64,000 nucleotides of DNA from positions 2,516,001 through 2,580,000 of the forward strand of contig JAJKFH010003229.1 in the NCBI GenBank assembly GCA_023333565.1, written 5' to 3'. Of the stretch, positions 40,949-52,502 are shown piece by piece. A program made the translations under genes and the position numbers. Source of the stretch: Puffinus mauretanicus. Lineage: Eukaryota; Chordata; Aves; Procellariiformes; Procellariidae. The notes under the pieces are model-generated. The model made no database searches and was not told the origin of the DNA. It saw only the letters and a list, made by a program, of their open reading frames with translations. Each line of letters starts with the position of its first letter. Position 1 is the stretch's first letter.

Positions 40949-41261
40949 TGTGGAATTCATGGACTGACTCTGTTTTACATAGGAACAGCAACCTAAGTTT
41001 CTTGAAAAGCTGAAGACTGAAAAAAATCATTTTTCGGGAGACAAAACATTTTCACTTGAGAGAGTACGTCTCCTGCTCCAGCTTTTAAGGGTCTGCAGAT
41101 GTATGTCTATTTGGAGATAAGAACAGCCTTAAAACGAAATACATAAGGTGAGAAAAGAGATGCTTTCTCTCTACCTTTCTCTATCTACCACATTGATAAA
41201 GTTATTTCTGTGAGTACTAGAGTAATCTGGAAGCCATGCAAATCAGAAGTGTTATATTAGC

Positions 41262-41333
41262 TACCAAAAAAAAAACCCAACCCCACCAAAAAAACAAAAA
41301 CAAAAAAAACCCCAAACCCCAAGAAACCAGCAT
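41262..41333. repeat. A/C-rich low-complexity tract
   Basis: About 70 bp consist almost only of A and C, with repeated AAAAAC and CCCAAACCCC blocks. This is simple low-complexity DNA. It explains the lysine- and proline-rich frame that crosses it. Confidence 0.85.
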
Positions 41334-42882
41334 TAGCTCTGGTGAAAAAAACTACTCGGACACCCTCCCTTTATGTTGTATCCCCTCCTCTAAATATTTA
41401 AAAAATATTACCTGTTCTACAAGTTTCAACACAGAATCTAAATATCCAGCTACATTTGCATTTCTTTGTGAACCACAAGTGCAGAAATTTGGCATGAAGA
41501 ACCCCCACAGTGATGCCTACATAAAACTACAAAAGTATCTGGGCTCATCATCTGATACTGGTTTCAGAGTTATCAATTAATTTTGTCTGTGGAATATTTT
41601 CTACAGTTGTTAATGTGAAGAACCTCAGCTGAACTTTTCAGTCTCAGGAGGAAGACATAAGGCTGTTCTTGTAATTAACTTGTGCTTGCAAAATAGCCAA
41701 ATTGGACACAGCAATAGGTTGCAGGGGCTGAGTGAACATCAGAGGGAAAAAAAAAAACCTTCCACAGTGTCTCCTCTTTTTTGTTTTAAGGGAAAAAAGG
41801 TATATTTTCAGAGTAGAAATATATTCGATCTTAAAGTAACTTGCCAGATAATTTACCTTTTTTGACATTATCTTTTACCCTATTTTCTCATTCTCCATGT
41901 TGCCATACATTAGCCAATAAAGTCAAACTCTCCATTGCAAGTTTCAGCTTTAGAAATCAATTGCTCTACTACTACACACAGCAAGGTTGGATTTCTTACT
42001 TTTCGTAAAATAGGGAGTGCAGGTTATTTTTTTCACCATATTTTTGAGTTCTGCCACATACTTCTGAGACCTACGTTGTTTCTCCAGTATACCAGCTGAA
42101 TTACAGGGTATCTTAAGAGGCAAAAAGCATAGATAAGTGGAGAATTTGCTTAGTAAAATATTTTCTCACTGATGACAAAAAAAAAAAAAAATCACTGCTA
42201 GTCTACTTTTTGACAGAAATGGCATCCCTCCTGTATTTGTGTTGTGTGCAGAACGTATTTTGGCATTTAACAAGTAATTTAACTAAAATTCACACTTTTA
42301 AAAATTCAGCATCTTCATTCTCCCAGGAAAGGTTTCTTATAATACAAATTTGACTTCACACATCCTGTTTCAACTGAAATTTCAATTATTAGGCCTTAAT
42401 CTGTAGCAGCCAAATCCATAAATATTGCACTAAAGAGTATGTATGAAACCTGGGAAACAGAAATCGAACCTTAAGAATCAGATTTCAGAATGGATACAGT
42501 GAAGAGTGTCAGCCATCAATATCTGAACTGAAAACAAGATATGCCTTTATAACCTTGAATATTCATCTGAATGCCTAACAGTTCACCCCCTGAACAGTCT
42601 TTCCTAATGACAAGGGTTTGACTTATTTTAACAGTTTAGTATTTTTCATACCAGTTTTATTTTGCTGATCTCAGAATTACTTACAGAGCAACACATACAT
42701 TTTGCATGTAGGGATTTCAATCCCTTTAGCCAAAAGGAGTAATTGCAATTCTGCATCACTGCCAGGTTTTCCACACAACCAGGGGTGGCTCCTACCTGGG
42801 GTTAATGGGGCTCATCTCCACGATAACTTTACCTTCCTCAGTGAAACTTCTTGTTCCCCCCTTGCACCAAGCTAAATATTTT
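41334..42882. other. AT-rich unique DNA, no gene seen
   Basis: No recognised repeat or gene. A poly-A run lies at 42177-42191. Confidence 0.45.
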
Positions 42883-43602
42883 AGAATCATAGAATGTTTT
42901 GGGTTGGAAGAGACCTTTAAAGGTCATTAGTCCAACTCCACTGCCATGGGAAGGGACATGTTCCACTAGATCAGGTTGCTCAAAGACCCATCCAACCTGA
43001 CTTCGAACACTTCCAATGATGGGGCATCCACAACTTAGCTGGGCACCCTGTGCCAGTGGCTCATCGCCCTCATCATAAAGAATTTCTTCCTTATGTCCAG
43101 TTTAAAGCCACCCTACTTCAGTTTAAAACTGTTGTTGTCCTGTCCCCTACAGGCCCTGGTAAAAAGTCTCTCTCTGTCTTCTTTATAAGCCCCCTTTATA
43201 TATTGAAAGGCCGCAACAAGGTCTCCCTGGAGCTTTCTGTTCTCCAGGCTGAACAACAGCAACTCTCCCAGCTTTTCTTCCTAGGAGAAGTATTCCAGCC
43301 CTCTGATCATTTTTGTGGCCCTCCTCTGGACCCAGTCTAACATGTCCACCTCTTTGTTGTGCTGGGGACCCCAGAGTTGGACACAGTACTCCAGGTGGGG
43401 TCTCACCAGAGCGGAGCAGAAGGGGAGAATCACCTCTCTTGACGTCCTGGCCACAATTCTTTTTGTGAGGCCCAGGATACGGTTGCCTTTCTGGGCTGCA
43501 AGCACACATTTCCGGCTCATGTCCAATTTTTCATCCACTAGTATCCTCAAGTCCTTCTCCACAAGGCTGCTCTCAATCCCTTCATCCCCCAGTCTGCATT
43601 GA
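42883..43602 (-). mobile_element. CR1 LINE, 3' part with reverse-transcriptase C-terminus
   Basis: This is the longest CR1 copy in the window. Its 3' end is at the low-coordinate side (AGAATCATAGAATGTTTTGG, then GGTTGGAAGAGACCTTTAAA). On the minus strand from 43562 the frame encodes the end of the CR1 ORF2 protein, with the family signature LVRPHLEYCVQLWGPQ and then VQRRATKMIRGLE. ORF2 supplies endonuclease and reverse transcriptase for target-primed retrotransposition. Only the C-terminal part remains. The minus frame ends at 43281 and the coding continues in another frame (43509-43183), so it is broken by frameshift. Homology fades near 43602, the 5' truncation point. The copy is relatively young compared with the others here. 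Confidence 0.95.
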
Positions 43603-46379
43603 TTTTTTGTTCTATTTTGCTTGCCCTCTTCTAAAACATCAGTCTACCATGTTAGGTTGGCAGCCACGATTTACTTTTAAGGACTCCATGTTCTCTTACT
43701 GACCTTGCTACACTACTCTGCCAGCCTTGTAGCCATAAGTAGGTTGCAGCAACCCTCAACATAAGTCAGGCTTGAAGTCTTCACCGAGTCTAAAAGTCAC
43801 AATTGGTTAAACTGTTTCTCCTGTCTCCTTGCTTCAACTCATATTAAATTGACTTTGTTTTCAACACAATTGGCTCCAGCAAGGTATCATCCTGTTACTG
43901 GTCATGACCTGGTACAGAGTTGACAGGGTACATGTAGCTAAATGTCTGCCTAGAGATTCGTACGAGGTGATAATCCGGTACACCATACGCTGTGTTATGT
44001 GTTCTCTCCCAGTTTGTACAGTATGTACACAAAGCAGAATTGGCTTCAGGTAGGACTTGTGCTCCACGTGCCAAAGTGCTGCACAGCTGCATCTTCCCCA
44101 GCTTAATGCAATTTGTTTTTCCAGAACACGTTCCATATGGTTTAGCAATGAGCTTATTCTAACTGCCCCCTTCTGGTATGTCAAAGGCAGGCATTACAGA
44201 CACGCATCCAACATGCCTTTTATTGCCTATGGCAAGAAACATCTCCAGTGTACAAATGGCTCTATGGAAAATAGGCAGCCTTACTCTCTGCTTCCATTTG
44301 AGGTTGCAGACCACCTGACGGTGTTCTCCCCTTGTACTGTCTATAGGGCTTATGTCATATCAGAGCCTCAGGGGGGACAGAGACTGGAGGCGGGAAGGAG
44401 AGAGAGGAAAAGAAAAAGAAAAAAAAGACTGGCAAGATGATTCAAAATCTGATAACAAGGATAAATGTAACCATGGGAAAGGGGCAGACGAAAGGAGGGC
44501 AAGATCAAGAGGGGAAAAAAAAAAAAGGACAAAAAAGTCTAACATCAGCAATGAACCAAATGTCAACTAGAACCAAAATTTTAATTCAGAACATCCTTCT
44601 ATTCAGGGTGAAAAAGTTGAACAAATAGGTTAAAAAATAAAATCCAAGTTTCAAAACTCAGGAGTTATCTGTCTCACCCTTCTCAAACAAGAGAGCAAAA
44701 ACAAAAGTTTGGAAGCTGAATGAAATTAGTATAAGGGATATTTTGTTAAACACTTGCAGCGCCAGAATTAGGGTATTGGCACAAGATCCAGTATAAATAC
44801 GATTGTGTGGCTGCCTTTACTGAAATTGCAATCTCAAGAGATTAAAAAAAAAATTAGATAATAGGGCATTCTAGCAGTGCAAATAAAATAGTCAGGGGTC
44901 AGTACCATACAGCATCATTGCATCATTTCAATACAAGAGTCACACTGAAGTCACACAGATTCTCATTTGCCAGAAAATGTGTTTTAGGGGACGGGGGGGT
45001 GAGGGGGAAGAGAGAGAGAAAGACTAGTTCAATCTCATTTAATTTTTGTTTTTTAATGTCTGATTAAAAAGCTACTGCAACATTTTTTGTTTGTAGAATA
45101 AAAATAATGCTTTTCTTAATTAAAGAAAAACGGGGCTCGGGGGGAAAACAGGGAAACCTCACTCTAGATTTTCTGAGCACCAAACAAAATTTTTGTCAAA
45201 AATTGAAAATGGTAGTTGGGAGTGGGAGAAGGAAGAAGGTCACTTGTGTGCCCCCCAGAAGATCCTCATTCCTCATACTTAGCTCAGGCTAAGAAATTCC
45301 TCATACTTTAAAGTACACTAAAATTGTTTTAAACAAGACTCAAGACACTCTGTTTTAAAAATATCCAAAAGGCATACTGCCCCAAAGTAAACAAAATAAC
45401 AAGATAAGATGCTGACAGTTGACAAATTGACAATGGTAACATCCTAGTTTAATTCTGCAGTGTGTTACAGCTGTATCTGATGATAATCATGCTATCAGTT
45501 AAAAAAAAATAGAAAATACAGAGAGCAAAGGCATTGGGAGCCTCCTTGGTACCTATGATGATCAAGGACATATAAAATGGACTTTTCTGACCTAAGTGTC
45601 AGCATGTGAATGGAATAATTGTCCACATGGTCACTCCAGAAATATGAGCTCTGAATTATTGCAGGAAGAAAGGAACGAACGTGCAGGGATCCAGCTGTGA
45701 CCCCGGAGTGTTTCCCAAATTCCCTGCCCATGCTCGTGCCCTGACCTCATCCCCGTTCCCTATCACAGTGCGAAATAGTTGCTCACCGTGTCCACCACCT
45801 ACGAGTAGGAAACCTGGGCACGCAAGCTGGAAGGAAGCTGCAGGACACAGTGGCCAGGTTTCTGAAGCTTCCACATAGCCCAAGAGAACAAGTCAGAGTA
45901 GGAAATGAGTCATCCTATTCATTTCTTGAAAGGAAAAGAAGAACCAAGGGGGAAGGCAGAGAAAACATTTAGACAACCTTTCTCCTCACCCCCCCAGCAC
46001 CACCAAAAATAAAATCACAGATGGAAAGCAGTGTTTATAGGGAAACATGAGAGTCATAGGATTTTGGTAAGCCTTCAATATCTTGGAGAAACTTTCTTAC
46101 TGTTGGAAAGTCCGCTGATAGTAGTTCTCCTATAGAGGCCCCAAGACAGATCATCTTCAATTTGTCCAACTGGGAAAATTGGCTTCCATTACTGTTAGCA
46201 AACACCCAACGGCCCTGTACTTCATATCATCAAAGTTTATTTCACTACTATACTAGCTAGTTTTTACAATCAGAATATTCAAAAAGTCTAATGAAATTAA
46301 AAAAAGGTTTCCCATTATCCCTCTTTCTCATCATCTCTCCCTTGCCTTTTCTTCTCTCCCTGCACTATGCTCACATAGG
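43603..46379. other. Unique DNA with A-rich runs, no gene seen
   Basis: Purine-rich sequence at about 44380-44535 (AAAGAAAAAGAAAAAAAAGA and a poly-A run at 44515-44526) gives lysine-rich frames that I regard as artefacts. A G-rich patch lies at 44990-45010. No gene or recognised repeat. Confidence 0.4.
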
Positions 46380-46600
46380 GATAACAGAACCACAGCCTGG
46401 TTGAGGTCGGAAGGGACCTCTGGAGGTTGTCTTGTCTGAACCCCCTGCTCAAGCAGGGCCACCTAGAGCAGGTTGCCCAGACCATATCCAGATAGCTTTT
46501 GAGTATCTCCAGGGATGGTGACTCCACAACCTCCTTAGGCAACCTGTGCCAGTGCTCGGTCACCCTCACAATAAAAAAGTGTTTCCTGTTCTCCCTGGGT
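46380..46600 (-). mobile_element. CR1 LINE 3' fragment with residual ORF2 end
   Basis: The plus strand carries GGAAGGGACCTCTGGAGGTT, CAAGCAGGGCCACCTAGAGC and AACCTGTGCCAGTGCTCGGT, reverse-complement CR1 landmarks. The minus frame from 46569 reads RVTEHWHRLPKEVVESPSLE, the known C-terminal stretch of CR1 ORF2 (consensus-like HWNRLPREVV and APSLE). About 220 bp remain, 5'-truncated, of an intermediate age between the 42.9 kb and 53.5 kb copies. Confidence 0.92.
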
Positions 46601-49600
46601 AGACCCCAAGAGATAACCGCTATGTGTTTGGACTATATTAGAAATACATGAGCCATATTAGAGACATATCTATTTTACGTCCTGTGGTGGAGAATTAATC
46701 AATCTTAATTAATCATGCAACAGATTCAGGTCTGATTTAAAGGAAAAAGCGGTGGGTTTTTTTTTATTAAATTCTGCAAGTAATACCAAATTCTTCGGTG
46801 ATCACAGCTGTCCCTCAGCACCCTGAAACAAAACACGCTGTATTCATTTAGTAATAAAGACTCCCCTGTAATGCACCAATTAAAAAAAAAAAGGCATGTT
46901 GCGATGAATTACATTAATAGGTCATTTAGCTGACTTGAGAAGCAACTATTCCAATAATTCCTTTAGAAATCTATGAACCTGCTTTGAATAGAGAGGTAAA
47001 TCTCATTTTCACAAAGAATGAGATAAATTTTCCCTTCAAAAACTGTTTTCCCAGAAAGATAATAGTTCATGAGAAGAAAAAAAAAAAAATCAATGTCCCT
47101 ACATCTTCCTCCAGTTCAATGACTTAGAATGACTGCATTATTAATTACAAGCTATAACTGTTTTGATATGCTATTGAGGTATGTAGTTAAGGTTGTACTG
47201 AGATTTGCACTAAAAGCAGAATTAAAATCCCACTTATATTTTTACTATTAAATGTAGTCTTGCCATTTGGCATCGTACCTGTGAATACAGTGTAATTTTA
47301 CAGATATATTAAAGCTTTTGCAAGAGAAACAATTTTTAAGTGTTCCCTTTTTAAAGTTTTGCCATTTGGCTCAAGTATCCTTGAGTTCCTTTAGCTAAAC
47401 CTCCGCTTTTCCCACAGACTTCCAACTTCTTACACACATGCTAACAGCTCAGGCACAAGCCAGTCTGGGAAATTTAAAATTACAGTCATTCCCTCTTTTG
47501 GCGTGCATGGCTGTCCAAAGAAGAGGAGATGAAACTGTCAAGTTTTGCCAGGTCTTCAAGCTTTCTGCTGCATCTTGCAACTCTCATGCTCTTCTGATGC
47601 ATACTCTCAACTTGTACCACCACAAAAAAAACCCCACTAACTATAATATTATGCCTACAAGTCCTACACTTGATTGTTCACCACCCCGTTACATATTCTG
47701 TGGCTTGCTTCCTTTCATCCATGATCAGCAAGCATAGGCTATTAAAAGCCAATCACCAGAAAAACCCATAGGCAATTTTCCCTGATCCCCCATTACCCTG
47801 TTTGGTACTCTGACTTGCAACCACAACTCCAGGCATCCCTCAGATGGGCTGCATAAAGACTTTTGGCTCAGCTCTTTCCGTTGGTAAACTAAAAACTGTC
47901 CCTACATTTTGATGATTGCAAACCTAGGTGATATTTCCATAACCATGCCTGCAGAATTTGTGTGCTTATATGCAAGCTAAAGAAACTGGAGATGTGCATT
48001 GTACAGACTTGCACTTTAGATGCAAAACATTTTAAACATATGAGAAAAAAAATGGTGTTTTCTTGATTGGCAAAGCAATATGAACTGAAAAAGCCCTGGG
48101 TGTGAATGTTCTTTTAACTACTCACTTTCTTAATAACATTGTGTTTACAGAAAATACAGTCAAGCATCTCTAGTATTAATCGATACTTTTCAATGAGAAG
48201 ATGCCAATGCAAAACTTGCTGTTGGAAGACTACAACTTAAAGAGATGCTCGTTGTACAACAAGAAGCAACGCCCTCTAAGTTTCTATTTTTTAATTGAGT
48301 TCAATAAGGTCTTAGGCTTTAAGGGGAATGTTTTATCAGGTCAAATGTTTCCTAACAAAATAGTTTCAGGATTTCACCTTCATGAAATTTTGCAAAATGT
48401 GTCTGCTTTCTGCTGTCTTCCTTCCCAAAAAATGAAAAATATCGCCATCAAAGAACTAAACTCAATATTTTATAGCACCTAACAAGTGTTATAAGATGGA
48501 ATAATTTCAGTGAATGAGGCAAGTCCTACAATAGGAAGGACATGAAGCACATAAGCTATACAGAGCTCAGCCCAGCTTTGCCCAGATGGAAGAATGGGAG
48601 CAGGGGTTGCCCGAAGGGTAACTCCTAGGAAGCATCAGAGCAGCCCTGAAACGTGTGGTCTGACATACTTAAGTTCAGTTTCTACTGAAAATAAACTATG
48701 TTGCTTCAATCAATTTCCAAATGGAAAGTTGGAAGTTTTGGGAGTTTCAACAAATGTCAAAATATTCCACGGTAAGGGAAAAAGGAAAACTAAAATAAAG
48801 CCAGACCAAACAATGTATGACCAATTCCAGTACCGATCACTTGATGCTATCAGAGATTAAACTGTTCCAAAAATGAGATCTGCACAAGAATTTATGCAGT
48901 TTTACTTTATAAACCTATTGCGATGACTGTAAATAAAACTGATCAAGTCTTATTTGACACTAAACATAAAACAGTGACCTGGTGACAAACAGAATATCAA
49001 TATGCCAGCCAGGCTACAGCTTTAATTGCCTATTAATTTACACCAGAGCCATTTATAAAAACAGCATTCCCATCACAGGATTAGAGTCTGACTTTAATAA
49101 CATGAAGTAACTGCCTCTGTACTCCATGAAGACTAAGCTCTAGAACACATTTCACATTTAAGCCTGATCTTACAGACTTGTTCTTAGAAAAATAACCCGT
49201 ACTGACGTAGGTTTTCCCATTTTATATATACTTAAACTGTTGCTTACAGCTGGAGTCTACATTTACCTATGTGTTCCTGCTGCAACAAGAGACAATAAAG
49301 TATTGGAAAAATTCTACAGTTGAAATGGAACTCATTACACCCACAAAATAAAAGCTCACAAGATTGTATAGCATCAGTTCATCTTATATTTTAACCGAAC
49401 GAAGTTATGACTCCTCTCACATTTTTCAACTGAATATGCAGAGGAACTATACTTCCTATGGAAAACCAAACTTACCAGGCTCATAAGCCCATTTGCCGTT
49501 TGTTTCCACATCCTTCTACATCACCATCCCAGGCACACCTCCTTGTGCTACAGCAAGGAGAACTTTTGCTCTTTGCAGAACAGGGATTCACCTTTCAACC

Positions 49601-50336
49601 TTTTGTCAGAGTTCATCCCCTCCAGAATATTGCAATAAAATCTAATAGACAAAGACAGCAACTCTCCCACTACCTTCTCTTTCAAAGCGAACACTCCCAT
49701 GAAAATTCAGCCTTCATCCATCTTTAGACTTTGATGTTCCATTGATTTCTACTCTCTTGGCACCTCTCAGCTCCTTTTGAACTCTCCCCTTTGTTAGTTT
49801 AGGCAGATGTGCAGCTTCCCAGCGCCTGAGGCTGGGATCGGGATCCAAAACTATCACTTAACACCAGTCTCCAGCTAGAGAACCCCATCAGATTGAGCTG
49901 CCTACCCCCAAGCAACCAACCAGCTTTTTCGTCTATCCCAAAATCTGCGCCAAAATCTGTTTCTTTTGCTTCAGAGTTCCTTTTCCACAACTGCTGTTCT
50001 TCAAAGCTTGGAAACCAACTGTGGTGGGTCCCGTAATTGCCAGCCCTCTACCTGAGCCCCACCACTTGGGGATCCGGCTAACCAGACCCATCTGAGAGCT
50101 CAAGTTCTTTTTGAGGGGCAACTTGCCCAAGGAAGCCACTGCATTCACAACTTTAAATGATGTTTCTTAGCGCAAGGGACACAGCTGAGAGTCTAGTTGC
50201 ATTGCCAAATTATCATGCAGTACCAGTCCTAACGTGAAGCCACTGTGGACACCAAGGAGAAGAGGGCAACTTTCTCAACAAAGTTACTCAGCCTTTGGTC
50301 TCTCTATGAAGACTGCCAAGTTGCAATGATTGCTTT
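46601..50336. other. AT-rich unique DNA, no gene seen
   Basis: No supported gene. The decamer GCCATTTGGC occurs twice within about 90 bp (near 47263 and 47361), in a block that looks like conserved non-coding DNA. Poly-A runs lie at 46880-46891 and 47077-47089. Frames of 60-99 codons have no family features. Confidence 0.4.
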
Positions 50337-50459
50337 AGGCCCTGATCCAGAAAGGCCCTTAATTGTTGTCAAACTTTAACCATATGAGTAATCTTATTAA
50401 AACCGTGAACTACTCATGCTTAGAGCTAAATACTTGCTCAAGTGCTTTTCTGGATCAAG
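50337..50459. repeat. Ancient palindromic MITE-like relic
   Basis: The left end AGGCCCTGATCCAGAAAGGC and the reverse complement of the right end (CTTGATCCAGAAAAGCAC) are clear inverted copies. Inside, CATATGAGTAATCTTATT is mirrored by AACTACTCATGCTTAGAG. This fits the remembered amniote palindrome with GATCCTGCA-type ends and an ACTACTCATGTGCTTA interior. It has no coding capacity. Confidence 0.6.
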
Positions 50460-50647
50460 AACTTAGTGATGTGGATGCTTATCCACTAATACATGAACTG
50501 AGATAACCAAGTCTGCCTCTTTCAGTTGCAATAAAATCACACACGATTTAAATCCCTGAGTCAGTGGGGTAAGGTTCACCCACCACCTTCGCAAGAGCGC
50601 TGCTCCTCATGAGTGCTATAAATCACAAGAAAGTGACTTATATCATG

Positions 50648-50725
50648 GGTCTAATCCTGAAGACCCATAAAATATGAGCAGCACTGTTATCAACGGTTAA
50701 CTCACATGAGCGGTAAAGATGTACG
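50648..50725. repeat. Ancient palindromic MITE-like relic, second copy
   Basis: GGTCTAATCCTGAAGACCC is followed by ATATGAGCAGCACTGTTATC and GGTTAACTCACATGAGCGGT, matching the order of half-sites in the same kind of palindrome as the copy 190 bp to the left. The right outer arm is missing. The two may be independent insertions or halves of a compound element. Confidence 0.4.
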
Positions 50726-51579
50726 TGGCCAAGAAGAAAGTATAATGTATCCTCTGTTCCAGGCAACCCCTTAGTAAACATAATATTTTAATTATATGAC
50801 TATTTAGTCTATCTGAGCTTTCATTACTGACAGCATTCTGCTCTTCGGAGCTTCAGAGCTCTGTTATTCTTCCTAATTTCCACTAACTAAACTTTAATTG
50901 TTTAAGAAATGCAATACTGCCATCTAGCCTCCGCAAAATATGATGAAAATTTCCTTTCACTGAAGCACCTCACCCTGGCACAGGCACAAGTCAGTTTTAC
51001 ATGAGCTTTGGGGACCAGGGGTTGTCACCGGGTCTCAGAAGTGGCCTGGCTGTCAGAAAGCTGCTTGCTTCCCCAGCAAGCACCAGGAGAAATACAGTCG
51101 GAGGCCGGAGGAGTTACGTTTGTGAGATCAGCCATCCTTATGGCTGTTGTGCTCGCTCCAAAGGGGTCCTGGAGCCACGGAGCAGTTTCAGAGAGCAGCC
51201 AGCCCACAGCAAAATGCAGGCAGGACAAACCACCCAACACCTCAACCACCCATTCAGAGCAGCATTTTAGCAGGGAAGATGAAAACATTCCCTGCCGATG
51301 GCCGTCTCCAGGACCTTTACCCTTCTTCGCCCTCCCTGCAGTACTGCCAAGGTCAGACCCGGGCCAGAGCAGCCGTAATAAGGCCACCGTCAGAGTACTG
51401 ACAGTGCCCAAGCGCTGGCAGCAATTTTGCTTTCTAGCTTTCTGTGCTACTCTGCAAATGAATGCTGAATGCCCAAATATTTTCAGTCATCGTTTCTGGG
51501 TGAAATTTCTAGCAGCCCGTACGCGCCCCGTTACCTAAAGCAAGGCCAGCAAACAGCTAGCATCGCCTAGTCTGTGCAT
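50726..51579. other. Transition from AT-rich to GC-rich unique DNA
   Basis: GC content rises after about 51000. The 176-codon plus frame at 51008-51538 is the longest in the window, but it has no recognised domain, other long frames overlap it on both strands, and GC-rich DNA carries long chance frames. A first exon or 5' flank linked to the CpG island next door cannot be excluded. Confidence 0.3.
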
Positions 51580-51872
51580 CTAACGGCCCCAGGCACCACA
51601 CGGGCAGCAGCCCCTCGGGAACGCACCCCGAAGGGCCCCAGGGCCGCCCCACCTCTCCCGGCCGGACACGGGGCAACGGGAGGGCGGCGGCTGCACCCCC
51701 GCGGTGCCGCTCCGTTGCCAGGGGCGGCGGGGCCGGGGGAGCCCCCGCAGCCATTCCGCGGCCGGGCCGGGGCGGGCGGGCGGTCAGCGGCGCTGCCGGG
51801 CGCGCTCCTGCCCTCTGGCGTCCCGCCGCCTGGCGACCGCCAGATCAACCCCCGCCCCTTTTCGTACCGCGT
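51580..51872. promoter_or_regulatory. CpG island, candidate promoter
   Basis: About 290 bp are very GC-rich with many CpG dinucleotides, in sharp contrast to the AT-rich surroundings. GC boxes are visible (GGGGCGGGCGGGCGG near 51770, CCCCGCCCC near 51850). Half-sites of RFX X-box type occur in inverted orientation (GGCAAC at 51673, GTTGCC at 51714). On the minus strand an ATG in a fair Kozak context (GCGGAATGGC) starts a 65-codon Ala/Pro-rich frame at 51754-51557, and a GAG|GTGGGG donor-like site lies within it. CpG islands usually mark promoters. No transcript on either strand is otherwise supported, so the gene and direction are unknown. Confidence 0.55.
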
Positions 51873-52502
51873 GTATATACACACACTATGTATCTGCATA
51901 TAGTATACACACTGTGTGTCTGTGTTTGTGTAGTATGCACCTATACACACATAGTATATACATAGTACATCTGTACACGTAGTGTATATACAGTATATTG
52001 TGTGTATATATGCTAGATACATTATATATATCACATATATGCATGCTATATATATACACATGAATAGTGTATATGTGCCAATAGTGTATATACACTAACA
52101 CTATACATATATGTGCTATATATACAACCATAGTACACATATATATAGTGTATATAGTATCTATACTCTCTATAAACAAAATGTATTATATATACAGTAT
52201 ATAGTATATAGAATGCATGTATATACTATATATACTATACACCATGTATATGTAGTGTATATATGTATATATATGTGGTTTTGTACATATGTATATAGAT
52301 AGTGTGTGTATATATACAGATAGTATATATGCTATAGCATAAGTATGTGGTATAGATGCTGTATAATATATGTACTATATACAGTATAGATGCTGTATAA
52401 TATATATACTATATACCATATATACCCTATATAGTGTGTGTATATACATACTCTCTATGTGCACATATGTATATAGTGTGTATGTGTATATACACACACA
52501 CT
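51873..52502. repeat. TA/TG-rich simple-sequence block with internal tandem duplication
   Basis: About 630 bp are made almost only of TATATA, TGTGTA and CACACA motifs, with little other complexity. A 34-bp unit starting TATAGATGCTGTATAATATA is repeated in tandem at 52351-52384 and 52385-52416 with one or two changes. The Tyr/Ile/His-rich frames across it (51886-52179 minus, 52111-52302 plus) are artefacts of the repeat. The block ends abruptly at CTATGACCCG near 52500. Confidence 0.92.

Noticed and set aside
41236..41580. 114-codon plus-strand ORF
   Set aside because: The first third is translated A/C low-complexity sequence and the rest has no recognisable feature.
44352..44628. Lysine/arginine-rich ORFs resembling nuclear basic proteins
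   Set aside because: They come from a purine-rich, A-rich low-complexity tract in overlapping frames.
51008..51538. 176-codon plus-strand ORF, the longest in the window
   Set aside because: GC-rich DNA next to a CpG island carries long chance frames. Frames on both strands overlap here, and no family motif is visible.
51567..52302. Tyr/Ile/His-rich ORFs across the TA repeat
   Set aside because: They are translations of TATA/TGTA simple sequence on either strand.
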